64,000 nucleotides of DNA from Limnochorda pilosa. Lineage in GTDB: Bacteria > Bacillota > Limnochordia > Limnochordales > Limnochordaceae. The DNA lies in NCBI RefSeq assembly GCF_001544015.1, contig NZ_AP014924.1:2976001-3040000 (forward strand), written 5' to 3'. The notes beneath the pieces were generated by a model. The model did not search any database. It was given only the letters and a program-made list of their open reading frames with translations, and was not told the DNA's origin. This document shows positions 26,270 through 34,116 of this stretch, piece after piece (position 1 is the first letter of the stretch; every line of letters begins with the position of its first letter). A program made the position numbers and the translations under genes.

Positions 26270-26287
26270 ATGCTTGCCGTCGTATGA
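26270..26287 (+). promoter_or_regulatory. Possible five-codon leader ORF (MLAVV) before the cargo gene
   Basis: AAGGAGG six bases before ATG CTT GCC GTC GTA TGA is one of the best ribosome-binding sites in the region, yet the frame stops after five codons, 90 bases before the cargo gene. It could be a translated leader acting on the downstream message, or chance. Confidence 0.25.
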
Positions 26288-26377
26288 GTCTTTCTGTACT
26301 CCCTCGAAGGTCCCCTCGGGGTGGCTCGTGGTCTCCGGCCCGGCTCCTGGCCGTCTCGGTCCAGGAGGTGGATTCCG

Positions 26378-28132
26378 ATGCCGTTCTCGTGTTGCGCCCG
26401 CTCGCCGCGCCCTGCGGCGGTGCTGCTGTTCGCCGCCACCCTGCTGGCGAACCCGGCCTCAGCCCAGGCCCGCTGGGCGCGCACGGTGGTGATCAGCGAG
26501 GTCTACGGCGGCGGCGGGAACCGCGGCGCCACCTACACCCACGACTTCATCGAGCTCTACAACCCCACGGCCGAGCCCGTCTCGCTGGAGGGGTGGTCGG
26601 TGCAGTACGCCGCGGCCAGCGGGGCCTTCTCGGCCACGAAGCTCACGTCGCTTGAAGGGAGCATCCCGGCCTTCGGCTCCTTCCTGATCGAGGGCGCCGC
26701 CGGATCGGCCGGAGACGGGGCGCCCCTGCCCTCGGCGGACGTGGAAGGCTCCCTCAGCCTGGCCGCCGACAGCGGCCAGGTGGCCCTGGCCCGGAGTGCC
26801 GAGCCCGTGACCGGCCTGGATGATCCGAACCTCGTGGACTTGGTGGGGTACGGCGCGGCCAGCGTGTTCGAAGGGGAGGAGCCGGCCCCGAGGGGGTCCA
26901 ACGCCCGCAGCCTCCAGCGCCGGGCCGACGGGGGCGCCGAGCCGGGTTCAGGCACCGGGAGCGGCTGGGATACCGATCAGAACGGGCAGGACTTCGTGGC
27001 AGCCTCGCCCACCCCCCGAACCAGGCGCGACCCCCCCGAACCGCCCGCGCCCCCCGTGGCCGTGATCGGAGCCCCCCACGTGGTCCCACCGGGCACCCAG
27101 GTGGATCTGGACGGATCCGGATCGTGGGACCCCGGCGGCGATCCGCTGGCCTACCGGTGGCGCCTGGTGGAGGTTCCAGCGGGAAGCGTCGCCATACTCG
27201 AAGACCCCACTGCACCCCGAGCCGCCTTCGTGGCCGACCGGGCCGGAACCTACCTGGTGGAGCTCACGGTGAGCGACGGCCTGCGCGAGAGTGCCCCGGC
27301 CCGGGCGGAGGCGGTGGCGTCCGAGGTCCCCATCGCCGAGGCAGGTGAGGACCAGCTCGTGCCCGCAGGCGCCACCGTGCGCCTGGACGGCTCCAAGTCC
27401 CGTGATCCTTCCGGCGCCCGCCTGAGCTACCGGTGGTCCCTGGTGGACCTCCCTCAGGGGAGCGGCGCCACCCTCGCGGAGCCCGAGAGGGTCGACCCGG
27501 CCTTCACCGCCGACCTGCCCGGCGACTACCGGGTGCGGCTGGTGGTGACCAACCGCGCCGGCCTCACGGCCACCGACGAGCTTCAGGTCCACGCTGCCCC
27601 CTTGCCCGAGGCATCCTTCTCCTTCGAGCCCGCAGAGGCGATCACGCCCGAGACCGAGGTCCGCTTCTCGGACGGTTCCCGCAGCGCCGAACGCCCGCTG
27701 GTGGCCTGGCACTGGCGCTTCGGCGACGGGGCTGAGAGCCGTGCGCAGAACCCCGTGCACCGGTACGCGGCCGCCGGCCGCTACGTGGTGGAGCTGCAGG
27801 CGACCGACGACCTGGGCGGGGAGAGCCCGCCGACCCAACTCGCCCTCCAGGTGCGGCCGGCTGGCAGCGGCTCCCTGGTCACCCACGGGCCGAACCCGGC
27901 CCGGGAGCAGGTCGCCTTCTTCTACCGGGGCGAGGAAGCCGCCACCCTGCTCGTCTACGACGTCTCGGGGCGGCTCGTCCACCAGGCCCAGCTGGATCCC
28001 GGCCCCTCCGAGCACGGGTGGGACCTGACCACCGGCGGCGGGCGTCCCGTGGCCCCGGGTCTCTACCTGTACGTCGTGGTACGGGTAGGGGGCGGGCGGT
28101 CTCCGGTGGAGCGGCTGGTGGTGGAGCGGTGA
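26378..28132 (+). CDS. Secreted lamin-tail / PKD-domain protein with type-IX-like C-terminal sorting domain
   Basis: 584 residues; ATG eight bases after AGGAGG. Signal peptide to PASAQA (about residue 30). Residues 33-220: lamin-tail domain (VVISEVYGGGGNRGATYTHD, FIELYNPTAEPVSLEGWSVQYA). Residues about 230-405: two REJ/PKD-like repeats (VDLDGSGSWDPGGDPLAYRWRL; VRLDGSKSRDPSGARLSYRW). Residues about 410-495: classical PKD (WRFGDGAESRAQNPVHRYAAAG). The last 83 residues are a FlgD/T9SS-type domain: VTHGPNPAREQ, LLVYDVSGRLVH, GLYLYVVV and terminal VERLVVER. It matches the C-terminus of the protease at 59211. A surface adhesin or wall protein is likely. Confidence 0.82.
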   Translation: MPFSCCARSPRPAAVLLFAATLLANPASAQARWARTVVISEVYGGGGNRGATYTHDFIELYNPTAEPVSLEGWSVQYAAASGAFSATKLTSLEGSIPAFGSFLIEGAAGSAGDGAPLPSADVEGSLSLAADSGQVALARSAEPVTGLDDPNLVDLVGYGAASVFEGEEPAPRGSNARSLQRRADGGAEPGSGTGSGWDTDQNGQDFVAASPTPRTRRDPPEPPAPPVAVIGAPHVVPPGTQVDLDGSGSWDPGGDPLAYRWRLVEVPAGSVAILEDPTAPRAAFVADRAGTYLVELTVSDGLRESAPARAEAVASEVPIAEAGEDQLVPAGATVRLDGSKSRDPSGARLSYRWSLVDLPQGSGATLAEPERVDPAFTADLPGDYRVRLVVTNRAGLTATDELQVHAAPLPEASFSFEPAEAITPETEVRFSDGSRSAERPLVAWHWRFGDGAESRAQNPVHRYAAAGRYVVELQATDDLGGESPPTQLALQVRPAGSGSLVTHGPNPAREQVAFFYRGEEAATLLVYDVSGRLVHQAQLDPGPSEHGWDLTTGGGRPVAPGLYLYVVVRVGGGRSPVERLVVER

Positions 28133-28138
28133 GGGGGC

Positions 28139-28395
28139 GTGCGGCGTTGCTGCGAGCGGACGGCTGCTCTGGGGACGACGACCCACACCTACGCCGACCC
28201 CGGCGGCTATGTGGCCACTCTGACCCTCTCCGGCGGCATGACGATCACCCTCAGCCCGCCCTCGGACGATGCCGACGCCCTCGAACCAGCCCCCGAGGCG
28301 TACCCGCTCTTCACCAAAGCGGCCTCTACCTCTATGTGGTGGTGCTGGAGGACGGCACCCGCTCCCTGGTGCAGAGGCTGGTGATCGAGCGATGA
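28139..28395 (+). pseudogene. Relic of a third PKD plus sorting-domain cargo gene
   Basis: Between cargo and PorV-like genes lie two frames that together spell the end of another cargo. Frame 2 gives a PKD end (THTYADPGGYVATLTLSGG) to about 28310; after a shift to frame 1, the last 24 residues of the sorting domain follow (GLYLYVVVLEDGTRS, then LVQRLVIER and stop at 28395). Most of the sorting domain is deleted. The tail and the following bases ATGAAGGGAGGA are nearly the same as at the end of the protease gene at 61043, so it once belonged to that type. Confidence 0.75.
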
Positions 28396-28412
28396 AGGGA
28401 GGAGCACGCAGG

Positions 28413-29285
28413 ATGAAGACCGTGATGCGGCTTCCGTCCCTCCTCGCGCTCTGCTTGGGTCTGGGCCTGCTGGCCCAGGCCCCGGCGGGGGCCCAGGAGG
28501 ACGACGCCGGGACCGCCGCCCACCTCCAGATCGGCATGGGCGCCCGCGCCCTGGCCATGGGCGGGGCCTTCGTGGCCGTGGCCGACGACGCCACCGCCCT
28601 CCACTACAACCCCGCGGGCCTCGCTACCCTTCAAGGGCTCGAGCTCACCTCCTTCTACTCAAGCGAGTACGGGGCCTCGAGCTACGGGGCCCTGGGGGTG
28701 GCCGGTCCGGGGCTGGGGGCGGGCGTGCAGTGGCTGGGCTCGCCGGGGATCGAGGCCCGCGACCCCTACGCCAACCCCACGGGCTCCTTCGACCTCACCC
28801 TGGCCGCCGCCCGGCTCGCCTACGCCCGGCGGCTGGGGCCGGTGGCCGCGGGCCTGGAGCTGACCTACGTGAGCGAGAGTCTCGCCTCGGTGACGGGCAA
28901 CGGCCTCACCGGCGACGTGGGGGTGCTCGCCCCATTGGGCCAGGTGCGTCTGGGGCTGGCCGCCCGAAACCTCTGGGGCACACTCGGGTACACCTCGGGC
29001 ACCTCGGACCCCTTCGACCCCGTCTACGTGGTGGGGACGGCCTGGCAGCCGGGCCGCCTCACCCTGGCCCTGGACTACGAGCTGGAGGGCCCCGTCCGCC
29101 TGGGGGCGGAGTTCCGGGTGCTCCCGGCCTTCGCCCTGAGGGCCGGGGCGTCGAGCCTGGAGGAGGAGGTCACCCTGAGCGGTGGCTTCGGCCTCGCCCT
29201 GGGCAGGCTCCGCCTGGACTACGCGTACCTGCAGCCCAAGGTGCTCCCAGGGACCCACCGGCTCTCGCTGGGGTACCGGTTCTGA
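28413..29285 (+). CDS. PorV/PorQ-like outer-membrane protein
   Basis: 290 residues from the ATG at 28413, after GGGAGGA; an in-frame ATG at 28392 overlaps the relic stop. Signal peptide LALCLGLGLLAQAPAGA. The N-terminus of the mature protein carries the family motif LQIGMGARALAMGGAFVAVADDA then NPAGLATL and FYSSEYGASSYG; the rest is barrel strands to HRLSLGYRF. PorV in Bacteroidetes is the shuttle and docking protein for type-IX cargo; the wider UPF0164 family is found in other diderms. A paralogue is at 61058, also directly behind a cargo gene. Confidence 0.82.
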   Translation: MKTVMRLPSLLALCLGLGLLAQAPAGAQEDDAGTAAHLQIGMGARALAMGGAFVAVADDATALHYNPAGLATLQGLELTSFYSSEYGASSYGALGVAGPGLGAGVQWLGSPGIEARDPYANPTGSFDLTLAAARLAYARRLGPVAAGLELTYVSESLASVTGNGLTGDVGVLAPLGQVRLGLAARNLWGTLGYTSGTSDPFDPVYVVGTAWQPGRLTLALDYELEGPVRLGAEFRVLPAFALRAGASSLEEEVTLSGGFGLALGRLRLDYAYLQPKVLPGTHRLSLGYRF

Positions 29286-29408
29286 GGCGCGGAGGCATCA
29301 AGGAGCATCCAGATTGAGACGGGTTTGAGACGCTTTCTCAGCTCGCGTGTCGTATCATCATCTTCGATGGTGCGCGACTCATGCCGTGCAAGCCGGGTGA
29401 TCCACGCT

Positions 29409-30104
29409 ATGGTCCTGCAGTTTGCTCCCACGTCCGGCCTCCCCGCGAGCCGGTCCACACGGGTCCTGGTGGTGGAACGCGATCCCCTCGCGCGCCAGGC
29501 TTACCACGCGCTGCTGGAAGGGCTGGCCCCCGAGGTGGAGCGGGCGGGCGACGCGGCGGATCCCGAGGAGGCCGTGGAGCTGATCCTCGCCCGTCAACCC
29601 GACGTGGTGGTCTCGGATCTCCGCCTGGGAACTACGAGCGGCCTCGCCCTCATCCAGGCCCTGGTCCAGCGCGGGTTCACCGGAGGCATCCTGGTGGTGA
29701 GCGTGATGCCCGAGGATCCGTACGCGCTGAGGGCCCTGGAGGCGGGCGCTTCGGGGTACCTGCACAAGGAGCGCGTCGGGCACCACCTGCGGGAGGCGAT
29801 CACCGCCGTGGCCCAGGGGAGGACCTACCTCCACCCGGAGACGGCCCCGCACCTGCTCCGCCGGCTCCTTGAACCGCGGGGGCCCAAGCCCCGTCGCCCG
29901 TCCCTGACGCCCCGGGAGCGGGAGACCCTCGAGCTCGTGGCGCACGGGCTCAGCAACAAGGAGATCGCCGCCAGGCTCCGGTGCACGACCCGAACCGTCA
30001 AGGCCCACGTCTCGCGCATCCTCCAGAAACTGGGCGTCGAAGACCGCACCCAGGCCGCCATCCTGGCCGTCCGCTTCGGCCTGGTGACGACGGAGCCCTG
30101 GTAG
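29409..30104 (+). CDS. NarL/LuxR-type response regulator
   Basis: About 231 residues from the ATG at 29409 (ATG 29367 is an alternative, nearly leaderless, start). Receiver domain: [16 protein letters not shown] with the phospho-acceptor Asp in VVVSDLRLG, and Lys in GASGYLHKE. The C-terminal GerE helix-turn-helix is [25 protein letters not shown] ending [15 protein letters not shown]. It is a close paralogue of the regulators at 31127 and 39705. A TATCAT at 29353-29358 could be its -10. Confidence 0.9.
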   Translation: MVLQFAPTSGLPASRSTRVLVVERDPLARQAYHALLEGLAPEVERAGDAADPEEAVELILARQPDVVVSDLRLGTTSGLALIQALVQRGFTGGILVVSVMPEDPYALRALEAGASGYLHKERVGHHLREAITAVAQGRTYLHPETAPHLLRRLLEPRGPKPRRPSLTPRERETLELVAHGLSNKEIAARLRCTTRTVKAHVSRILQKLGVEDRTQAAILAVRFGLVTTEPW

Positions 30105-30122
30105 CGAGGTCCGGCCTTGCGG

Positions 30123-30830
30123 TCAATCCTTCCCTGGTTGCCGGCCCAGGTAGAGAAGCACCGCCTGGACGCGGGGCTGCAACTCCCCCGATCGACCGAT
30201 ACCGAGCTCCTGGTACAGAAGATTGACCTGGTTCTCCACAGATTTCCGTGAGATTCCCAAGTACTCGGCGATGGCCCCGTTGGAGTACCCTCGGGCCATC
30301 CGGTCCAGGATCTCCCGCCGCCGTGGGGTGAGACGGGGTAGCTCGCGGCTCGCCCTCCGGGGTCTGTGGAGCCCGAGGCTAGCGCCGAGCGCCGGGTCGA
30401 GGACCAGGAGCCCCGCAGCCGCTCCCTCCACCGCCCGGCGCAAGATCTCCCCATCGATCGCGGGCGACTTCACCAGGCAGGACCACCCGGCCCGCTTCTC
30501 GAGGAGGAGCTCGGCCAGGCAGACCGGGTCCCGCTGGGTCGCGAGGAGCACCATGCCCATCTCGGGCCGAGCCCGCTGAAGCCTGAGCCCCAGCTCCACG
30601 CCGGTCACCGATCCGGCCAGGCCGGCGTCCACAACGGCCACGTCCGGACGCGTGCGGTGCGCCAGGCGCAGCGCCGCCTGCGCGCGGGCCGCAGCGGCCA
30701 CCACGTCGATGCGGTCGTAGCGCGCGAGACAGGTCTGGAGCGCGTCGCGGTATCGATCGTCGCTCTCCACGATCAGCACTCGGACAGGCGACGTGGGAGC
30801 TCCAGCATCTGGACATCCTGGCTGTGACAT
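30123..30830 (-). CDS. NarL/LuxR-type response regulator, divergent subtype
   Basis: 235 residues from the ATG at 30830. Receiver: VRVLIVESDDRYRDALQ with acceptor Asp in VAVVDAGLAGS; the usual Lys sits in CLVKSPA. HTH: LTPRRREILDRMARGYSNGAIAEYLGISRKSVENQVNLLYQELGI. It is less similar to the other three regulators, lies on the opposite strand and is divergent from the one at 31127, so the two probably share a control region (30831-31126). Confidence 0.88.
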   Translation of the reverse strand: MSQPGCPDAGAPTSPVRVLIVESDDRYRDALQTCLARYDRIDVVAAAARAQAALRLAHRTRPDVAVVDAGLAGSVTGVELGLRLQRARPEMGMVLLATQRDPVCLAELLLEKRAGWSCLVKSPAIDGEILRRAVEGAAAGLLVLDPALGASLGLHRPRRASRELPRLTPRRREILDRMARGYSNGAIAEYLGISRKSVENQVNLLYQELGIGRSGELQPRVQAVLLYLGRQPGKD

Positions 30831-31126
30831 GGCCTCGGCTCCGAAACCGTTTGTGATGCGATGGTCGCGCCGCAAGGTCAAGGGGGAGTCAAGGAGGCGT
30901 CAGAGCGGTGGCTCCGGCTCGAGAGCGCACCCGGTGACCTGCTGCAGCCGCGTCGCATTATGGCAACTCCCTCATCATTCAGGGGGTCCACACCCTGTTC
31001 CCTTCCATCGCGCTCCAGTACAATGACCCTTGCACGAGACCCACAGGTATCCGGCGCGGGCGGGAGAGCACGCGGAGCGCGTCAGGACCTCGGACACCAT
31101 TCCGCGCAACCACGGGGGTGACCGGC

Positions 31127-31849
31127 ATGGCTCGCGGTCTTTCAGACGCGTCACCGCTTTCACACACGGAGCGCCAGCCCGCTCGTGCGCCGGTTCCACC
31201 CACCCGCGTGGTGGTGGTGGACGACGATCCGCTCGCCCGGCACGTGTACCGCTCGCTCCTGGACGGGATGGCCCCGGCGATGGAGCACGCAGGGGCCGCG
31301 GCCAGCGCCCGGGAGGCCATGGAGCTCGTCCTGACCCGCCTGCCCGACGTCGTGCTCGTGGATCTTCTCCTGGGGGACGAGAGCGGCCTTGACCTCGTCC
31401 GGGCGCTGATCCAGCAGGGGTTCGCCGGGAGCATCCTCGCGGTGAGCGTCCTGCCTGAGGATCCCTACGCGTCGCGGGCCCTCGAGGCCGGCGCCTCGGG
31501 ATACCTGCGCAAGGAGGACGTCGGGCGCCGCCTGCCGGAGGCCATTGCGACCGTGGTCCAGGGCAAGACCTACCTGGACCCCCAGACCGCCGCGCACCTG
31601 TTGCGCCAGCTCCTACGAGCACGCGGGCCGAGGCCGCAGCGTCCCGCCCTGACGCCTCGGGAGCACGAGACCCTGGAACTCCTGGCGCGCGGGCTCAGCA
31701 ACAAGGAGATCTCCGCCAGCCTCCGCTGCACGACCCGAACCGCGAAGGCCCACGTCTCCCGAGTCCTCCAGAAGCTCGGCGTCGAGGACCGCACCCAGGC
31801 CGCTGTTCTCGCCATCCGCTTTGGCCTGGTGGACCGCGGCGCCTCCTGA
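31127..31849 (+). CDS. NarL/LuxR-type response regulator
   Basis: 240 residues; the ATG has GGGGGTG upstream (GTG at 31118 is an alternative). Receiver: RVVVVDDDPLARHVYRSLLDG, acceptor Asp in VVLVDLLLGDESG, Lys in SGYLRKEDVG; HTH LTPREHETLELLARGLSNKEISASL. Very close to the 29409 protein across its whole length. TACAAT at 31019-31024 is a possible -10, preceded by TTCC-N12 as in the promoter at 39615. It directly precedes the surface-subunit genes and is their likely regulator. Confidence 0.9.
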   Translation: MARGLSDASPLSHTERQPARAPVPPTRVVVVDDDPLARHVYRSLLDGMAPAMEHAGAAASAREAMELVLTRLPDVVLVDLLLGDESGLDLVRALIQQGFAGSILAVSVLPEDPYASRALEAGASGYLRKEDVGRRLPEAIATVVQGKTYLDPQTAAHLLRQLLRARGPRPQRPALTPREHETLELLARGLSNKEISASLRCTTRTAKAHVSRVLQKLGVEDRTQAAVLAIRFGLVDRGAS

Positions 31850-31880
31850 CACCCCGCGTCCTCACACGGAGCGATCGGAC

Positions 31881-31906
31881 GTTCGTTGTCCTCCCGGACA
31901 GTGGTC
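31881..31906 (+). promoter_or_regulatory. Conserved upstream element, copy A
   Basis: GTTCGTTGTCC then TCCC then GGACAGTGG, followed by TCC. The core GTCC-N4-GGAC is a dyad. An almost identical element lies at 39535-39560 (24 of 26 bases the same). The end of the element is 57 bases before the -10 at 31963 here and 55 before the -10 at 39615 there. Likely binding site of one of the NarL-type regulators. Confidence 0.65.
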
Positions 31907-31938
31907 CGCCGCGCGAGCACCCTCCTCCCCCTGACCGA

Positions 31939-31968
31939 TTGTTGAGCCTTCCGCCCCTTCTCTATACT
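31939..31968 (+). promoter_or_regulatory. Promoter of the subunit operon
   Basis: TTGTTG (31939-31944), 18-base spacer, TATACT (31963-31968). The -35 is imperfect, in line with activator dependence. Transcription would start about 35 bases before the first subunit gene. Confidence 0.6.
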
Positions 31969-32006
31969 GCCAGCGGTGGCAATGCTGGGGAGAGGATGGA
32001 TCTCGC

Positions 32007-33005
32007 ATGCTGGGGACCGGTCGCCGCAACGACTGGACGCGTCCTGGCGCGCTCCTCGCGGGCACGCTCCTTCTCACCCTCCTGCTTTCCGCCCCGGGTG
32101 CCACCCAGGCTTCACCCCTGTCCATCTCCTACGACATCCACGCCCTCACCGACAACGCCACCCGCCAGCCCGACGGCAGCTGGCTCGTACCCGTGGGCGA
32201 GCGCGTCGAGTGGCAGGTCGTCTGGTCGGTCGCGAACACCTCGTCGCTCCCGGTTGAGAGTCTGGGCCTTCGAAACCACTACAGCAGCGAGATCGAGGTT
32301 GATCCCCGTTCGATCAGCGGGTCCATGGGCGACGCGGACGTCTTCCGCACCGGGGGCGCGAACAGCTCCACCACCGTCCTGTGGAGCATCGGAGACCTGC
32401 CGGCGGCGAGCTCGGCCACGCTCACCTTCCGCATCGCCACGGGCACCAACCCCCAGGGAAAGCAGCTTTACGGCGACCCGGGCGACTACTGCCTCGACTC
32501 CGCGCTCACCATCAAGTGGCGCGGCGGCAGCACGAGCTTCGACTGCGTGGCCGTGCACGCCCAGGAGTTCGCGTGGATGCGCCTCGAGCTCCCGGCCACC
32601 CGGAAGGACTGGCGGGTGCGGAAACCAGGTGACTACACCTCCCTGGCCCTGCAGGTGCGCATCTCGAGCAACAGCTCGGTCATCGTCCAGTTTCAGGATT
32701 TCGGGGACCTGACCTCGCAGGGTCCGGTGCCTGAGGGTTCGAGTTCCGCCATCGCCACCTGGTACGCGGCGGGCGACACCCTGGGCGAGGCCTCCGCGGC
32801 CGGCTGGTGGCCTTCGGGCCAGCTGAACGACCAGGCTTTCACCTTTGCCTCATCCGAGACCCTGCGACAGGGCGTCGACTGGTTCCTCTGGGAACGCCTG
32901 GACGTGGGGCCCGAGCATGCGCCTGGCGAGTATCAGTCAGAGGGAGTTGTCCGTTTCGTCCTCGCCAACGCCGCCGTCCTGGTGGTGGGCGGGGAGACCC
33001 CTTGA
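32007..33005 (+). CDS. Secreted two-domain protein sharing a new C-terminal module with its neighbour
   Basis: 332 residues; GGAGAGG upstream. Signal peptide LLAGTLLLTLLLSAPGATQA. The first half (about 37-180) looks like a DUF11-type immunoglobulin-like domain (VEWQVVWSVANTSSLPVESLGLRN, TVLWSIGDLPAASSATLTFRI) with two cysteines. The second half aligns by eye with the next gene: ATRKDWRVRKPGDY, VRISSNSSVIVQFQDFGDL, a turn with an aromatic Y, then VDWFLWERLDV and VRFVLANAAVLVVGG. A minor or tip component of a surface filament or layer is a reasonable guess; no known family name. Confidence 0.7.
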   Translation: MLGTGRRNDWTRPGALLAGTLLLTLLLSAPGATQASPLSISYDIHALTDNATRQPDGSWLVPVGERVEWQVVWSVANTSSLPVESLGLRNHYSSEIEVDPRSISGSMGDADVFRTGGANSSTTVLWSIGDLPAASSATLTFRIATGTNPQGKQLYGDPGDYCLDSALTIKWRGGSTSFDCVAVHAQEFAWMRLELPATRKDWRVRKPGDYTSLALQVRISSNSSVIVQFQDFGDLTSQGPVPEGSSSAIATWYAAGDTLGEASAAGWWPSGQLNDQAFTFASSETLRQGVDWFLWERLDVGPEHAPGEYQSEGVVRFVLANAAVLVVGGETP

Positions 33006-33215
33006 CGGTGCGGCGCCCATCCGGGAAAGGGACGAAACCGGGTACGGCATCCACCGTACGACCCTTGGAGGAGGTGGTTCGGGAGGATCGAGGGAAGGCG
33101 GCGTGGGCCGCCACAGGCTCGTGACCTGATGCTCGTGCACCCCCGCGGGCCGATGAGGAGGGCGCGGGGGGCAGAGGTCATCGATCAACTACCTTGAGGA
33201 GAGGAGCAGGATACG

Positions 33216-33989
33216 ATGTCGCGCAAGCTCGCGTTCTTCCTGACGGGCGTGCTCTTCCTGGCCCTCGCGGCAGGGGCGTCCGCCCAGTACAACCCCAACG
33301 GCGAGGCGCTGCCTCCCGGTGCCCAGGAGCAGGAGGTCTTCTGGTTCAACGGAGACACCCAGGCCTGGGAGTCCATCGGCAGCGGCGGCGCCGCCCAACT
33401 GGCCCGCAGCTGGAACTCTGGTCCCACGTTCGGCAACTGCAACAAGGCGTACTGGGACATCACCTTCACCAGCCACGCCTCCGTCGCCCAGTGGCTCGAC
33501 TGGACGCTGCAGACCACCCGCAAGGACTGGCGGATCCGCAAGCCCGGCCAGTACGCGTCCGACTCCATCGACTTCAGCATCGCGAGCAACAACGCGGTGC
33601 TGGTGAGCTTCGACGGCTTCGACGACCTCCAGTACCTGAACCCCGATGCGCCCGAGGATACCACCAACTACATCGAGACCTACTACGGTGTCGGCAACAG
33701 CTTCGATGCGGCCAACGCCAACGGGTGGGTACGTGCCGCGGATCTGAACGAGGCTACGTACACCTTCCCGAACACCGATGACCTCCACCACGGCATGCAG
33801 TTCAAGTTCTGGCAGAAGATCAACGTCGTCGAGTCCAACAGCTCGTCCGAGTACGAGAACGTCGGCACGGTGCGCCTGGCCCTGACCAACCTGAAGTACT
33901 GGATCGACGGCCAGACGGGCGGCTACCTGCCCAACCAGACCGGGCTCGGCCAGCCTCCGACGGAGCCTTACGTCCCGCCCACCATCTAG
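33216..33989 (+). CDS. Secreted surface-subunit-like protein, paralogue of the preceding gene
   Basis: 257 residues; GAGGAG before ATG. Signal peptide FFLTGVLFLALAAGASA. The mature protein is rich in Asn, Ser, Tyr and Trp and shows TTRKDWRIRKPGQY, SIASNNAVLVSFDGFDDL, MQFKFWQKINVVESNSS and VRLALTNLKYWIDGQTGG, matching the C-terminal half of the 32007 protein. A Pro-rich tail ends it. Low-charge, Asn-rich composition, small size and a strong hairpin just after the gene suggest an abundant structural subunit. Function is inferred from context only. Confidence 0.7.
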   Translation: MSRKLAFFLTGVLFLALAAGASAQYNPNGEALPPGAQEQEVFWFNGDTQAWESIGSGGAAQLARSWNSGPTFGNCNKAYWDITFTSHASVAQWLDWTLQTTRKDWRIRKPGQYASDSIDFSIASNNAVLVSFDGFDDLQYLNPDAPEDTTNYIETYYGVGNSFDAANANGWVRAADLNEATYTFPNTDDLHHGMQFKFWQKINVVESNSSSEYENVGTVRLALTNLKYWIDGQTGGYLPNQTGLGQPPTEPYVPPTI

Positions 33990-34029
33990 CCGGCGGCAAG
34001 CAGAGCCGGGTACCACCGACCGGGGACCA

Positions 34030-34062
34030 TGCGGGGAAGGCCGCGTGCCGGCCTTCCCCGCA
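34030..34062 (+). terminator. Perfect 14-base intercistronic hairpin
   Basis: TGCGGGGAAGGCCG pairs perfectly with CGGCCTTCCCCGCA across a five-base loop (CGTGC). No U-tract follows, so it is either a partial terminator or a 3' stabiliser that lets the subunit message accumulate over the chaperone and secretin genes downstream. Confidence 0.65.
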
Positions 34063-34116
34063 CCCCGCGTCCGACGGTCGCGAACCCAAGACCCATGAGC
34101 GAAGGTGGCTTGCCTG

